A stretch of 64,000 bases of DNA from Sinohyriopsis cumingii (lineage: Eukaryota > Mollusca > Bivalvia > Unionida > Unionidae). The first letter of the stretch is position 1. Each line of letters opens with the position of its first letter. Position numbers and translations under genes: made by a program. The notes below the pieces were generated by a model. The model was not told the origin of the DNA, did no database searches, and worked only from the letters and a program-made list of their open reading frames with translations. Shown here piece by piece: positions 22,975 to 34,287 of the stretch. Location: assembly GCA_028554795.2 (NCBI GenBank), contig CM068838.1:92214974-92278973 (forward strand), in the 5' to 3' direction.

Positions 22975-23625
22975 TAAAAATTCTATATCAATAAAAAACT
23001 TGATGTTTTTAACAATTCTATATCAATGCCAACTTGCCTATTAAACAATTCTATATCAATGACAACTTGCCTATTTAACAATATCAATGACAACTTGCCT
23101 ATTTAACAATTCTATATTAATGCCTACATGCCTTTTTAACAATTCTATATCAAAGCCAGCTTGCCTATTTAACAATTCTATATCAATGCCAACTTACCTT
23201 TTTAATAATTCTATATCAAAGCCAGCTTGCCTATTTAACAATTCTATATCAATGCCAACTTGCCTTTTTAACAATTCTATATCAAAGCCAGCTTGCCTAT
23301 TTAACAATTCTATATCAATGCCAACTAGTCTTCTTAACAATTCTATATCAATGCCAACTTGCCTTTTAAACAATTCTATATCAAAGCCAACTTGCCTATT
23401 TAACAATTCTATATCAATACCAACTTGGCTTCTTAACAATTCTATATCAATGCCAACTTGTCTTCTTAACAATTCTATATCAATGCCAACTTGCCTTTTT
23501 CACAATTCTATATCAAAGCCAACTTGCCTTTTTAACAATTTTATATCAATGTGAACTAGCCTTTTTAACAATTATATATCAATGCCAGCTTGCCTATTTA
23601 ACAATTGTATATCAGTGACAACTTA
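22975..23625. repeat. 33-bp minisatellite, about 19 units
   Basis: Units of AACAATTCTATATCAATGCC followed by AACTTGCCTTTTT. AAAGCCAGCTTGCCTATTT variants alternate with AATGCCAACTTGCCTTTTT over 23145-23320, giving a local 66-bp dimer pattern. A 155-codon plus-strand frame and a 92-codon minus-strand frame both run through and are by-products of the period. The array ends about 380 bp from the donor of the exon at 24006-24115. Confidence 0.95.
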
Positions 23626-24005
23626 CCAAGAATAAAGAATATTGTTTCCAGACTCCTGATTTTTTACAATTCTTTATTAATGACTACTTGCAAAATGTAA
23701 ATGCATGTCAAATTGTCAAATAAAGGCAGATGATCGATATTTTACATAGGATTCAATCTGACAGGTAAATCTGCATTAATCCAAACCTTGCAATACTATT
23801 ATAGCAAAAGGGAAAGGCCATAGCATGAATTTTGTGTTACTGTGGTTTTATACTGCAAAGAAAAGCCTGCTTCAAGAAGATGAATAAAAAAGTTTAAACA
23901 TTCAAAACCAATCCCAAAATGGTTGTGAAAATGAGGCACTTTTAAGCAAAATATGCAAAGTGATTTTCCTTTCATGTTAAATCAGAAAGGAACTTATCAA
24001 CCTAC

Positions 24006-24115
24006 CCCAGCCTTGGAGTTCTTGGAGTTCTGACCTTTGCCCCCTGTGAGCTTAGCCCCAGTGGCTTTGCTCAGTGACTGGCTTCCACTTGGTGGCAGTG
24101 TTTCACCATCCTTCT
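24006..24115 (-). CDS. host gene exon, Ser/Lys/Gly-rich
   Basis: A 110-nt exon on the minus strand. The acceptor is a good polypyrimidine tract ending TTTTCTTCAG above 24115, and the donor is GTAGGT below 24006. Only one frame is open: AG completes a split codon, then KDGETLPPSGSQSLSKATGA and KLTGGKGQNSKNSKAG follow. The phase is 1 on entry and 0 on exit. It fits the exon at 28387-28443, whose last base G plus AG makes a Glu codon, and the exon at 18977-19132, which starts in phase 0. CAG/AG alternative acceptor use one codon piece later is possible. Low-complexity Ser/Gly/Lys content suggests a disordered linker. The family is not recognised. Confidence 0.78.
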
Positions 24116-24609
24116 CTGAAGAAAAAAAAAGAGATAGCTGAAAGTTACAAAAATATTAGGTACTATTTCAACCTGTGTATTATATGTGCCTATGTTGGCA
24201 GATCAGCAGTGGCATCTTTAGGTGTCAGGGTCTGGGATTTACACCAGCAACTTTGCTACTAGCACCCACCTACATTCAGCAAATCAATAATTGATTTTTA
24301 AGACAAAAATATTTTAAAAAATCCAGTTTTTGTGGAAAATGCTTGTACTCATAAAATTAGTGAACACAATGGATCAGTCTCAATTTCTCACACTTTGTTG
24401 TGTGTTGTGTAGTAAAAATTGTAAGGAAGTGTTTCAACCAAAGTAGTATTTAAAATCTTAAACATTAAAACAATATCTGTAGATTGTTTTACAAGCTATA
24501 ACTTTTACTGAGCTTGAAAGTTTAGATTCAAATCAACAATTTCACAGATTTTCTCAGCATTTGTGTAATTACTTTTGTCTCATTTCATTACATTAAAAAA
24601 ATCAATAAA

Positions 24610-27066
24610 ATGGACTTTGTTGATAGTGGACTTTATACAAACACTGTTGACAGTGGACTTCATGCAAATACTATGTTGACAGTGGACTTCATACAAATAT
24701 TATGTTGACAGTGGACTTCATACAAATACTATGTTGACAGTGGACTTTATATAAACACTATGTTGACAGTGGACTTCATACAAATACTATGTTGACAGTA
24801 GACTTCATATAAATACTATGTTGACAGTGGACTTCATACAAACACTATGTTGACAGTGGACTTCATACAAATACTATGTTGACAGTGGACTTCATACAAA
24901 CACTATGTTGACAGTGGACTTCATACAAACACTATGTTGACAGTGGACTTCATACAAACACTATGTTGACAGTGGACTTTATACAAACACTGTTGACAGT
25001 GGACTTCATACAAACACTATGTTGACAGTGGACTTTATACAAACACTGTTGACAGTGGACTTCATACAAATACTATGTTGACAGTGGACTTCATACAAAC
25101 ACTATGTTGACAGTGGACTTCATATAAATACTATGTTGACAGTGGACTTCATACAAACACTATGCTGACAGTGGACTTTATACAAACACTGTTGACAGTG
25201 GACTTCAAACAAATACTATGTTGACAGTGGACTTCATACAAACACTATGTTGACAGTGGACTTCATACAAACACTATGTTGACAGTGGACTTCATATAAA
25301 TACTATGTTGACAGTGGACTTCATACAAATACTATGTTGACAGTGGACTTCATATAAATACTATGTTGACAGTGGACTTCATACAAACACTATGTTGACA
25401 GTGGACTTCATACAAACACTATGTTGACAGTGGACTTCATACAAACACTATGTTGACAGTGGACTTTATACAAATACTATGTTGACAGTGGACTTCATAC
25501 AAATACTATGTTGACAGTGGACTTCATATAAATACTATGTTGACAGTGGACTTCATATAAACACTATGTTGACAGTGGACTTCATACAAATACTATGTTG
25601 ACAGTGGACTTCATACAAACACTATGTTGACAGTGGACTTCATACAAACACTATGTTGACAGTGGACTTCATATAAATACTATGTTGACAGTGGACTTCA
25701 TACAAATACTATGTTGACAGTGGACTTCATACAAACACTATGTTGACAGTGGACTTTATACAAACACTGTTGACAGTGGACTTCATACAAATACTATGTT
25801 GACAGTGGACTTCATACAAATACTATGTTGACAGTGGACTTCATATAAATACTATGTTGACAGTGGACTTCATACAAATACTATGATGACAGTGGACTTC
25901 ATACAAATACTATGTTGACAGTGGACTTCATACAAAAACTATGTTGACAGTGGACTTCATATAAATACTATGTTGACAGTGGACTTCATACAAACACTAT
26001 GTTGACAGTGGACTTCATACAAACACTATGTTGACAGTGGACTTCATACAAATACTATGTTGACAGTGGACTTCATATAAATACTATGTTGACAGTGGAC
26101 TTCATACAAATACTATGTTGACAGTGGACTTCATATAAATACTATGTTGACAGTGGACTTCATACAAACACTATGTTGACAGTGGACTTCATATAAACAC
26201 TATGTTGACAGTGGACTTCATACAAACACTATGTTGACAGTGGACTTCATACAAACACTATGTTGACAGTGGACTTCATACAAACACTATGTTGACAGTG
26301 GACTTCATACAAACACTATGTTGACAGTGGACTTCATATACATACTATGTTGACAGTGGACTTCATACAAATACTATGTTGACAGTGGACTTCATATAAA
26401 TACTATGTTGACAGTGGACTTCATACAAACACTATGTTGACAGTGGACTTCATACAAATACTATGTTGACAGTGGACTTCATACAAATACTATGTTGACA
26501 GTGGACTTCATGCAAACACTATGTTGGCAGTGGACTTCATACAAACACTATGTTGACAGTGGACTTCATACAAACACTATGTTGACAGTGGACTTCATAC
26601 AAACACTATGTTGACAGTGGACTTCATACAAATACTATGTTGACAGTGGACTTCATACAAATACTATGTTGACAGTGGACTTCATATAAATACTATGTTG
26701 ACAGTGGACTTCATACAAACACTATGTTGACAGTGGACATCATACAAATACCATGCTGACAGCGGACTTCATATAAATACTATGTTGACAGTGGACTTCA
26801 TACAAACACTATGTTGACAGTGGACTTCATACAAATACTATGTTGACAGTGGACTTTATACAAACACTGTTGACAGTGGACTTCATACAAACACTGTTGA
26901 CAGTGGACTTCATACAAATACTATGTTGACAGTGGACTTCATACAAACACTATGTTGACAGTGGACTTCATACAAACACTATGTTGACAGTGAACTTTAT
27001 ACAAACACTGTTGACAGTGGACTTCATACAAATACTATGTTGTCAGTGGACTTCATACAAACACCA
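24610..27066. repeat. 29-bp satellite-like array, about 85 units
   Basis: The largest array of the window, 2.46 kb of TGTTGACAGTGGACTTCATA followed by CAAACACTA. Three main unit types differ at the end (CAAACAC, CAAATAC, TAAATAC). A shorter 26-bp type lacks the ATG before TTGACAG (for example near 24640, 24990, 25045, 25190, 25770 and 26870). Unit types recur in blocks, which suggests expansion by multi-unit duplication. The array makes up more than half of the 4.3-kb intron between exons 28387-28443 and 24006-24115. The period is not a multiple of three, so no long frame results. Confidence 0.97.
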
Positions 27067-27276
27067 TGATTGATAAAAGTTTTTCATTCAGAATAATATG
27101 TTTTTGTCATAAATTTTATCAAAATTTGTAGAAAATTATGCTCTTTAATTATGACATAGTTAAGCTTAACTTGCCTTAGTCAAACATTCAAAATATTTGG
27201 GCCAGTTGGTTGTGTACACCTTTTAAGCAGTCACGGTCAATTAACTGGACCCACTGGGATTGAGACATTATTTTTT

Positions 27277-27545
27277 GTGCGAATGATTGGTTGTTTGGAT
27301 AAATAAAGGAAAGCCAAGGCCTGCATGTTGAACTCTGATTGTTTGTTTGGATAAATTAAGGAAGGCTAGGGCCTGCATGTTGAGCTCTGATTGGTTGTTT
27401 GGACAAATAAAGGAAAGCCAAGGCCTGCATGTTGGGCTCTGATTGGTTATTTGGATAAATAAAATAAGGCCAGGGCTTGCATATTGAGCTCTGATTGGTT
27501 GTTTTGGATAAATAAAGGATGTCCAGGGCCTGCATGTTGAGCTCA
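27277..27545. repeat. 52-bp minisatellite, 5 units
   Basis: Units contain GGATAAATAAAGGAAAGCCA, AGGCCTGCATGTTGAGCTCT and GATTGGTTGTTT. A 107-codon minus-strand frame passes through and is not taken as a gene. Confidence 0.93.
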
Positions 27546-28307
27546 TGATCAAAACATCACTGTAAAGTTTGTGACCTTGACCCAAAATCAAACTGTTGAG
27601 CGAGCATGCAGCAGAATTGCCTTAGTGCCTTATTTAGTCAACCAAATTATGGAGAAAATCCATCTAGGGTTGTAGGAAAATTAAACAGATGAAAAACTTC
27701 CATTAGAACCTTAAATCAGATTTATATAACAGTGATAAAACAAAATGTAATCAAAACCTAATTTAATGGCATCTTTTATTTTATGAAATTAATTTTTATA
27801 TTTTCATTTTTTGTTGTTGAAAGATTAACCTTCCATACGTTTTTCTTTACATTTTTGTTACCTTTACATTTCTGAAACTAAGAATTAAATAATGTCACTA
27901 TATAGCCAGGACTGTGCTGACACTGTGAATCCCTATATGTATGTATATATAAATCAATGGACTTTAATCATTTATATAATTATGCCCATAAATACTTATA
28001 GTGATCAAGCGGCTCCTTCAAAGCGGCTGATCACCTTATGTTTATCCTTACACCACCCCAGATGAAAATAAATATTAAAAAATGTAAAATTACTGACAGT
28101 GATGTGAGCCTCTAATCAGATCATAGAAATATTCCTGTAAGTATTCATACCATATTTGTCTTAGCAATGTGGTTTCTATGTTAATAAGTTAACATGAGCT
28201 CTGCATGAATAGACCATATGGGGCAAATCAAGATATCCAACTGTTGAACTAAATATTCAAAAAGCACTACATAGCCAGGATTGTGCTGATGTGCCACTAA
28301 ACAACCC

Positions 28308-28358
28308 CCCCCCACACACACACACATTTGTACATATATGTGTGTGTGTGTGTGTGTG
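28308..28358. repeat. (CA)n facing (TG)n inverted microsatellite
   Basis: A C run and CACACACACA (28308-28325), a short AT-rich centre (TTTGTACATATA), then TGTGTGTGTG (28339-28357). The two arms are complementary and could fold into a hairpin of ten or more base pairs in the intron, about 30 bp past the donor of the next exon. Confidence 0.85.
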
Positions 28359-28386
28359 GAAAGAACTAAGAATACTAAACTCTCAC

Positions 28387-28443
28387 CTGACTCTGTGTCA
28401 CTATGGTCTCCAATTTTGAATATTATCGACAAAGTTTCCATCC
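28387..28443 (-). CDS. host gene exon, 57 nt
   Basis: A short minus-strand exon with donor GTGAGA below 28387. The acceptor ATATAG above 28443 is weak, with little polypyrimidine tract. It is 57 nt, phase 1 on both sides. The frame reads (split Trp codon) METLSIIFKIGDHSDTES plus the first base of a Glu codon. The other two frames contain stops. The acidic end joins naturally to KDGETLPP of the next exon. With one symmetric phase on both sides, the exon could be skipped without breaking the frame. Support is the phase fit on both sides; the weak acceptor lowers confidence. Confidence 0.6.
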
Positions 28444-29731
28444 CTATATTTTACGTATACAGTGTAATGTAAAAATTCAGCAATTCTATAGTGGTCTGAA
28501 ATGGGTAGTTTCCAACATTTTTCTTTTGTGTCTCTCTGTATAGACTCTCTGTACAGACTCTTGAATTAAACCTCCACAGCATTTAAAATTGTTGGATCCA
28601 CAATCCTTATCAGAGAAGTAAAATTACATGAAAATTGATTCATGACAAATATGGCATTCAACGAGATACTCTTTTCATCAATAACCCAGAACATTTTTAG
28701 CACAATCCATTGTAAGATCATTCCTTTGGTTCAATTGTAACAAATGTACATAGCCTTTATCACTGAGTAAACATTTTAGATGCATGTGTTACTGAGAAAT
28801 GAGAATAGAGCATTTGTAGATAGCAAACACTTCAATGCAATTATCAGTTAAAAGACAAGTGATGAGATATCTTTTGCATAGATCCAGCAACATGCAAACA
28901 AGTCCTCATTTTGAACAACACAATGTTTCTTTCAACATCATTCAATCCTTTTAAATTCAGTATATTGATGATATTAAACTTTTAACAAATTTCATAAATT
29001 TTATTCCAGAGAGTTACTGAATTAGAACTTCTTGTGCCTTCATCAATAAGGATCAGCCTTCATTGTTGTGACAATTTCAGAAAATACAAGTTTGATTCGC
29101 TTGTAAATCCCACTGTCGATGCTCAAAACTCAACATATCATTCCTCCACTATCTCACAGAAAAGATAATTTTCCAACAGAGCGCAACTGCCTGGGGGGGG
29201 GCCTGATGTAGTGCATGTGTGCATATGAATGTCATTTTCTACTAAAGAAACTTGTACAACAGTGACTGGTTGTACACATTGTTACTGTCTTTTAGCACCT
29301 TCATGTCAGAGCCAATCCTCAGCAGTACCAACCTGGATACAATGAAACAATACGGTACACAATAGAGTAAGTAACTAATACCACACAGCCTGAGATAAAT
29401 ATAATGTAAATTCCAGCATCATTTTTGATGCAAGTTACAGAACTGTAGCATGTAGATTTTGAATATTTTCCAGGGAGAAAGAATTGATACATGCCTGAGT
29501 ATGTATGCACTAGTCTTATGTAAGTAGGTCCCAAGGATTGAATACATGTTTCCAATCCATTTATCTACCTACTTGTCTGTCACCATGTCTGTCTGTCAAG
29601 ACATGTCAATTAACATTTAATACTACAGTATAATCTTATCGAATGAAAAAATATTTTAAGAATTGCTTTTAAAATGAAAAATGAACAAATACTTTTGATA
29701 AACTGTCAAGTACCATTTATAATTGTTCTGA
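28444..29731. other. intronic spacer, no gene seen
   Basis: AT-rich with one GGGGGGGG run near 29195. No exon-like stretch found. Confidence 0.4.
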
Positions 29732-29918
29732 TACAACTGTAAACTTCATAGACCTAGATCTGGAGTTGTATAAAGTGCTGGCAGATCTAGGTGTATAGTT
29801 TTCTAGGAGTAATTAGTAGAACAAACAACAAAAACCCAAATCTGCTAGTGTATTATGTGACAGCAGATTAAGTCAATGTTGTTTGCAGTTGGACCCCACT
29901 TTTATGTGATTATATAAA
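29732..29918. mobile_element. palindromic MITE, family P, diverged
   Basis: Contains CATAGACCTAGATCTGGAGT facing GGCAGATCTAGGTGTATAG, then AGGAGTAATTAGTAGAACAA and GTTTGCAGTTGGACCCCACT, in the same order as the other P copies. The ends are eroded. Confidence 0.75.
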
Positions 29919-30238
29919 GCAAGTACAATTAAAACTAAATTATGAAATAAAAATACCAGAAAGATAAACACTGCATCAACACAATATTAATTTATATTTT
30001 AAAAACAGGAACTAAACAAAGGTTTATTTAAAAACAATCAACTTCTTCCTAACTTGTTAATGTATGAATTTTAAATTATTTGGAATTTTAAACATAATAT
30101 ACAATAGGGAGATAATGCCTTTTAGGTAAACTTGCTGGTCACATAAAAACACAATGATGTAACATAATTAAAGCACTGTTATAAGTGACATATATATTTT
30201 TATATCATGGTGTAAACTAATACAGGTAAATGCAAGGT

Positions 30239-30434
30239 AGGTTTGTTGAATACATGTTGTATAGGTATGACACTGTTGTACTTACAGTGATGTTGAATAC
30301 ATGTTGTATAGGTATGACACTGTTGTACTTACAGTGATGTTGAATACATGTTGTATAGGTATGACACTGTTGTACTTACAGTGATGTTGAATACATGTTG
30401 TATAGGTATGACACTGTTGTACTTACAGTGATGT
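30239..30434. repeat. 47-bp tandem repeat, 4.2 perfect units
   Basis: GATGTTGAATACATGTTGTA, TAGGTATGACACTGTTGTAC and TTACAGT repeat without visible change, so the expansion is recent. Read on the minus strand (the gene's sense) each unit carries CACTGTAAGTAC, which includes the consensus 5' splice site GTAAGT. Confidence 0.96.
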
Positions 30435-30483
30435 TTGATAATACCAAAACAAAAGTAAGGTTTCTATAATATTTCTGGCACCA

Positions 30484-31440
30484 AATGTCTTGGAAATCAA
30501 AGTCTTGGAAATCAAAGTCTTGGAAATTGACATCTAACTGATACTGATATATTGGCAATCAACATCTAATTGATATCAATGTATTGGAATTTGATATCTA
30601 ACTGATATCAATGTATTGGAAATTGATGTCTAATTGATATCAATGTATTGGAAATCGATGTCTAGTTGATATCAGTGTATTGGAAACTGATGTCTAATTG
30701 ATATCAATGTATTGGAAATTGATTTCTAGTTGATATCAATGTATTGGAAATTGATGTCTAATTGATATCAATGTATTGGAAATCGATGTCTAGTTGATAT
30801 CAGTGTATTGGAAACTGATGTCTAATTGATATCAATGTATTGGAAATTGATTTCTAGTTGATATCAATGTATTGGAAATTGATGTCTAATTGATATCAAT
30901 GTATTGGAAATCGATGTCTAGTTGATATCAGTGTATTGGAAACTGATGTCTAATTGATATCAATGTATTGGATATTGATTTCTAGTTGATATCAATGTAT
31001 TGGAAAATGATGTCTAATTGATATCAATGTATTGGAAATCGATGTCTAGTTGATATCAGTGTATTGGAAACTGATGTCTAATTGATATCAATGTATTGGA
31101 AATTGATTTCTAGTTGATATCAATGTATTGGAAATTGATGTCTAATTGATATCAATGTATTGGAAATCGATGTCTAGTTGATATCAGTGTATTGGAAACT
31201 GATGTCTAATTGATATCAATGTATTGGATATTGAAGTCTAATTGATATCAATGCATTGGAAAATGATGTCTAATTGATATCAATATATTGGAAATTGATG
31301 TCTAATTGATATCAATGTATTGGAAATCAACATCTAATTGATATCAATGTATTGGAAATCGACATCTAATTGATATCAATGTATTGGAAAGCAACATCTA
31401 GTGGATATCAATGTCCTGGTAATTGATGTCTTGGATATCA
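30484..31440. repeat. 32-bp minisatellite with an exact 128-bp higher-order period
   Basis: Units of GATATCAATGTATTGGAAAT followed by TGATGTCTAATT. The marker unit with AATCGATGTCTAG begins at 30653, 30781, 30909, 31037 and 31165, exactly 128 bp (four units) apart each time. Within a block the order is CGATGTCTAG, ACTGATGTCTAAT, TTGATTTCTAG, TTGATGTCTAAT. The left edge (30484-30530) is a short AAATCAAAGTCTTGG repeat and the right edge is monomeric. Confidence 0.96.
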
Positions 31441-31631
31441 ATCTGATAAGATGTGAGAAATAATGGGTTTTGCAGAAATGCATCTGCAGTACAGTAAATT
31501 TAGACAGAAACTGCAAGACATAAAAATAACCTTCTCTATAAAAAAATCTATGGTTAAATATGAGTGACCTTTATAGTTCTGACACCAATAATTACAAAAG
31601 AATTTCAAAACCTGTTACAGCAGGATCATAT

Positions 31632-31938
31632 TTTCTTATATATATGTAAGAATGGAGCCAGTTTTTGCTATTCTTAAATATATGTAAGAGTGGAGCCAGT
31701 TTTTGCTATTCTTATATATATGTAAGAATGGGGCCAGTTTTTGCTATTCTTATATATATGTAAGAATGGAGCCAGTTTTTGCTATTCTTATATATATGTA
31801 AGAATGGAACCAGTTTTTGCTATTCTTATATATATGTAAGAATGGAGCCAGTTTTTGCTATTCTTATATATATGTAAGAATGGAGCCAGTTTTTGCTATT
31901 CTTATATATATGTAAGAATGGAGCCAGTTTTTGCTATT

Positions 31939-32020
<82 letters not shown>

Positions 32021-32034
32021 AGAATGGAGCCATA
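31632..32034. repeat. 38-bp minisatellite ending in a (TA)n expansion
   Basis: Eight or so units of GAGCCAGTTTTTGCTATTCT followed by TATATATATGTAAGAATG. In the last unit the short TATATATA core has grown to about 34 TA pairs (31942-32012) and then resumes GTAAGAATGGAGCC. Confidence 0.95.
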
Positions 32035-32566
32035 TATATTGCTATTGTTCTTATTTTCTACCATTTTAATCAATTAGGTAACTGTGTACCTGGATTTGTG
32101 GTTTAACTGATTTGATCCACCATAAAGTCAATTAGACTTCCCTGATTTAACCTCTTGAGGCTGTTTTGTTCCAATTACATGACAATTAGCCACAATGAGA
32201 TGTGATCTTTAACTGAGGAGTAATTTTTTTTCCTGATTTTCAGACTGTACTGCATAATCTTTCATAGGCACAATAAACCCATTTGGAATCACTTACCTCT
32301 TTCAACATCTTGTCATATTTACCATCTAGACGTGTTCACCTATGTACAGTATCCCTGGCTATACAGTAACAATTTTCATGGAAGTTTAATAATGGGACTC
32401 CCTTAGAGATGAGGTGATTTTATATTGAGGTATTTTAGTCATTAAATAATGAAGTGGGCTCCATGGCCATACATACCTTACAAAAGGGGCTGCCTTAAAT
32501 TGAGGTACCTTAAATTGAAGGACATCCAATGTAACAATCACCAAAATATGAACAACATTAACTTAC
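32035..32566. other. intronic spacer, no gene seen
   Basis: AT-rich DNA with a weak duplication (CCTTAAATTGAGGTACC, near 32490). No coding evidence. Confidence 0.4.
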
Positions 32567-32611
32567 ATCTGTTGCTGTTTAGTGTGCTGGAAGATTTTGG
32601 GTCTTCCTTCA
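32567..32611 (-). CDS. possible host gene exon, 45 nt (most 5' one visible)
   Basis: A candidate microexon on the minus strand. The donor is the consensus GTAAGT below 32567, and the acceptor TTAAACAG above 32611 has a poor pyrimidine tract. The frame KEDPKSSSTLNSNR is Ser-rich like the following exons. It leaves one base T, which with GG of the next exon gives Trp, so phase 1 matches on both sides. A competing reading uses the upstream CAG (starting ILNSEGRPKIF) but then meets a stop in the next exon. The evidence is phase, donor and composition only, so this may be a chance fit. Confidence 0.42.
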
Positions 32612-33713
32612 CTGTTTAAGATCTGCATTGGATTTTAGCATCTGAGCCAAAACAACATAAGTTAATGAGAACAAACTATGACTAACCGTTACAAATTATT
32701 GTTCCCTCCATTATATCTTTATATTTAACTGTCATTAATTATTTCTCCCCCCATCATATCTTGGTATTTATTCTTTTTTTGTGTGCATGCAGTTGGACTT
32801 CAGTGTTTTCAGCATAATATTCAATGCTGATTCTGCATGCAAGATGCTAGGTAGGAAATTCAAACTGGTTTAGAATACTGCTTTGCCAAAGTTTTTATTG
32901 AATGTAGTAATATCCATAAAACCAGTCTGTGCTTACACCATTGCAGTGGTGATAAAATGTTTGTCCTGAAACCTATCTTTGTATAGAAATGAACTTGGGA
33001 AGAGATTTTACTAAATACATGGACATGAAGTGCAAAACAGACCTCAAACATTCGCTGCATTTATTAGTTTCATCTTATTGTCATTTAAATCATAACACAT
33101 GAAGCAGGTCATTATTGAAGCAAACCAGACAATGTTTGCCTGGAATGATACATTGATAAAACTGCACATTCTGAACAAGGTGTAAGTGCATTAAAGAGAT
33201 GGCAGATCTAAGTCCAGTCCCTTACTATAATGCACTTTTGTATAAAGTAACCCCCTTTTTAAGGTATTTATGGTATTGGATCACATTTTATATTTTAAGA
33301 TTTAAGTTCCCACCATGCATTTTGGTCATATAACTAAGTCCAACGTATTCATTCATTTTTTTCTGACCCCAAAAAACCTGTAAAGTTGAGGTTCCTTGCC
33401 TACATCTGTCACCCTTATGATCCGAATACATAACCACCAGAGTATGATGACATTTGTGAATGTGCTCTACTGTATATGGGCTGTTTCAAAATATCTTTGA
33501 AACAATGTAACCTTTGTAATTGTTTTAGTGAAGTTTTAGACAGTAGTTAAATATAAACAGAACTAGTGGCAATGTATGAAACATTTGTATGTATTATCAA
33601 TTATGATAATAATGTAAATTTAGAAGTGTTCCAATTAGAATATACCATCTATGCTCACTAACATTTCAAGTCAAACTGCAAACAAAAAATATACTGATCA
33701 TGTCGACCGTGTG
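32612..33713. other. spacer, no gene seen
   Basis: No further minus-strand exon with good borders could be identified upstream of 32611. The 5' end of the gene is therefore not located. Confidence 0.4.
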
Positions 33714-34030
33714 AAATGATCATGAACAATTCATGAACTGGCATTAACTGTTCATTAATCATTCATGAAAGTTCATAAAATGGTTCACTAACTATTCGTG
33801 AATGTGCATGAACTGAAAATGGTCAATTCATGAACTTTTGAATTCATGAACTGTTCATGAACCAACACTTCACAACCTGTTCTTGAACAGCTCATGAACT
33901 GAATTCATGAACATTTCATAAAAGTTCACAAATTGGGTCATCATCATTCATGAACAAGTGCATGAACATATTCATGAACTATGATGAACAAAGTTTCTCA
34001 TGAATGATTCATGACTTCATGAACAGTTCC
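33714..34030. repeat. cluster of TTCATGAAC palindromes, left
   Basis: Some 15 or more copies of TTCATGAA, TCATGAAC or one-mismatch forms lie at irregular spacing of 12-25 bp. TTCATGAA is its own reverse complement. The spacing is not constant, so this is not a simple tandem array. A matching cluster lies at 36164-36400, with the broken gene 34288-35670 between them. It could be subterminal binding sites of a DNA transposon or a degenerate repeat. Confidence 0.75.
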
Positions 34031-34287
34031 TATAAAAAAAATGATTATCTGACAAACTCAAATACCTATAGTAATATTTCCTCCTGAATCATAAAACATT
34101 GGGGGGTGGGGTTTTAAAACAGTATAAAATGCATCATATTATCTTATAACGGTCTTTAATTTCAGATACATTTACTGAAAGAACATGTAAATTGACATGT
34201 GATTTTTTTTTTTAACTCTTCACAATACTTTTTGTATGTTCTGCAATTTTTCTTTGAAAATTTCAAGAGATATTGGGGCATTTGCAT

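Noticed and set aside
23087-23554. 155-codon plus-strand ORF
   Set aside because: Repeat-derived (33-bp unit), with an equally open antisense frame.
24610-27066. CRISPR-like array
   Set aside because: Units are contiguous 29-bp repeats without spacers, in an intron of a eukaryotic gene.
31855-32106. IY-repeat 'protein' over a TA run
   Set aside because: A (TA)n microsatellite translates as IYIYIY in every phase. Not coding.
5182-32611. Assigning the five-exon gene to a named family (for example UNC80, a DENN/MADD protein or a furry-type scaffold)
   Set aside because: Ser/Arg-rich linker sequence gives no diagnostic motif, and what I recall of those proteins does not match these exons. Left unnamed.
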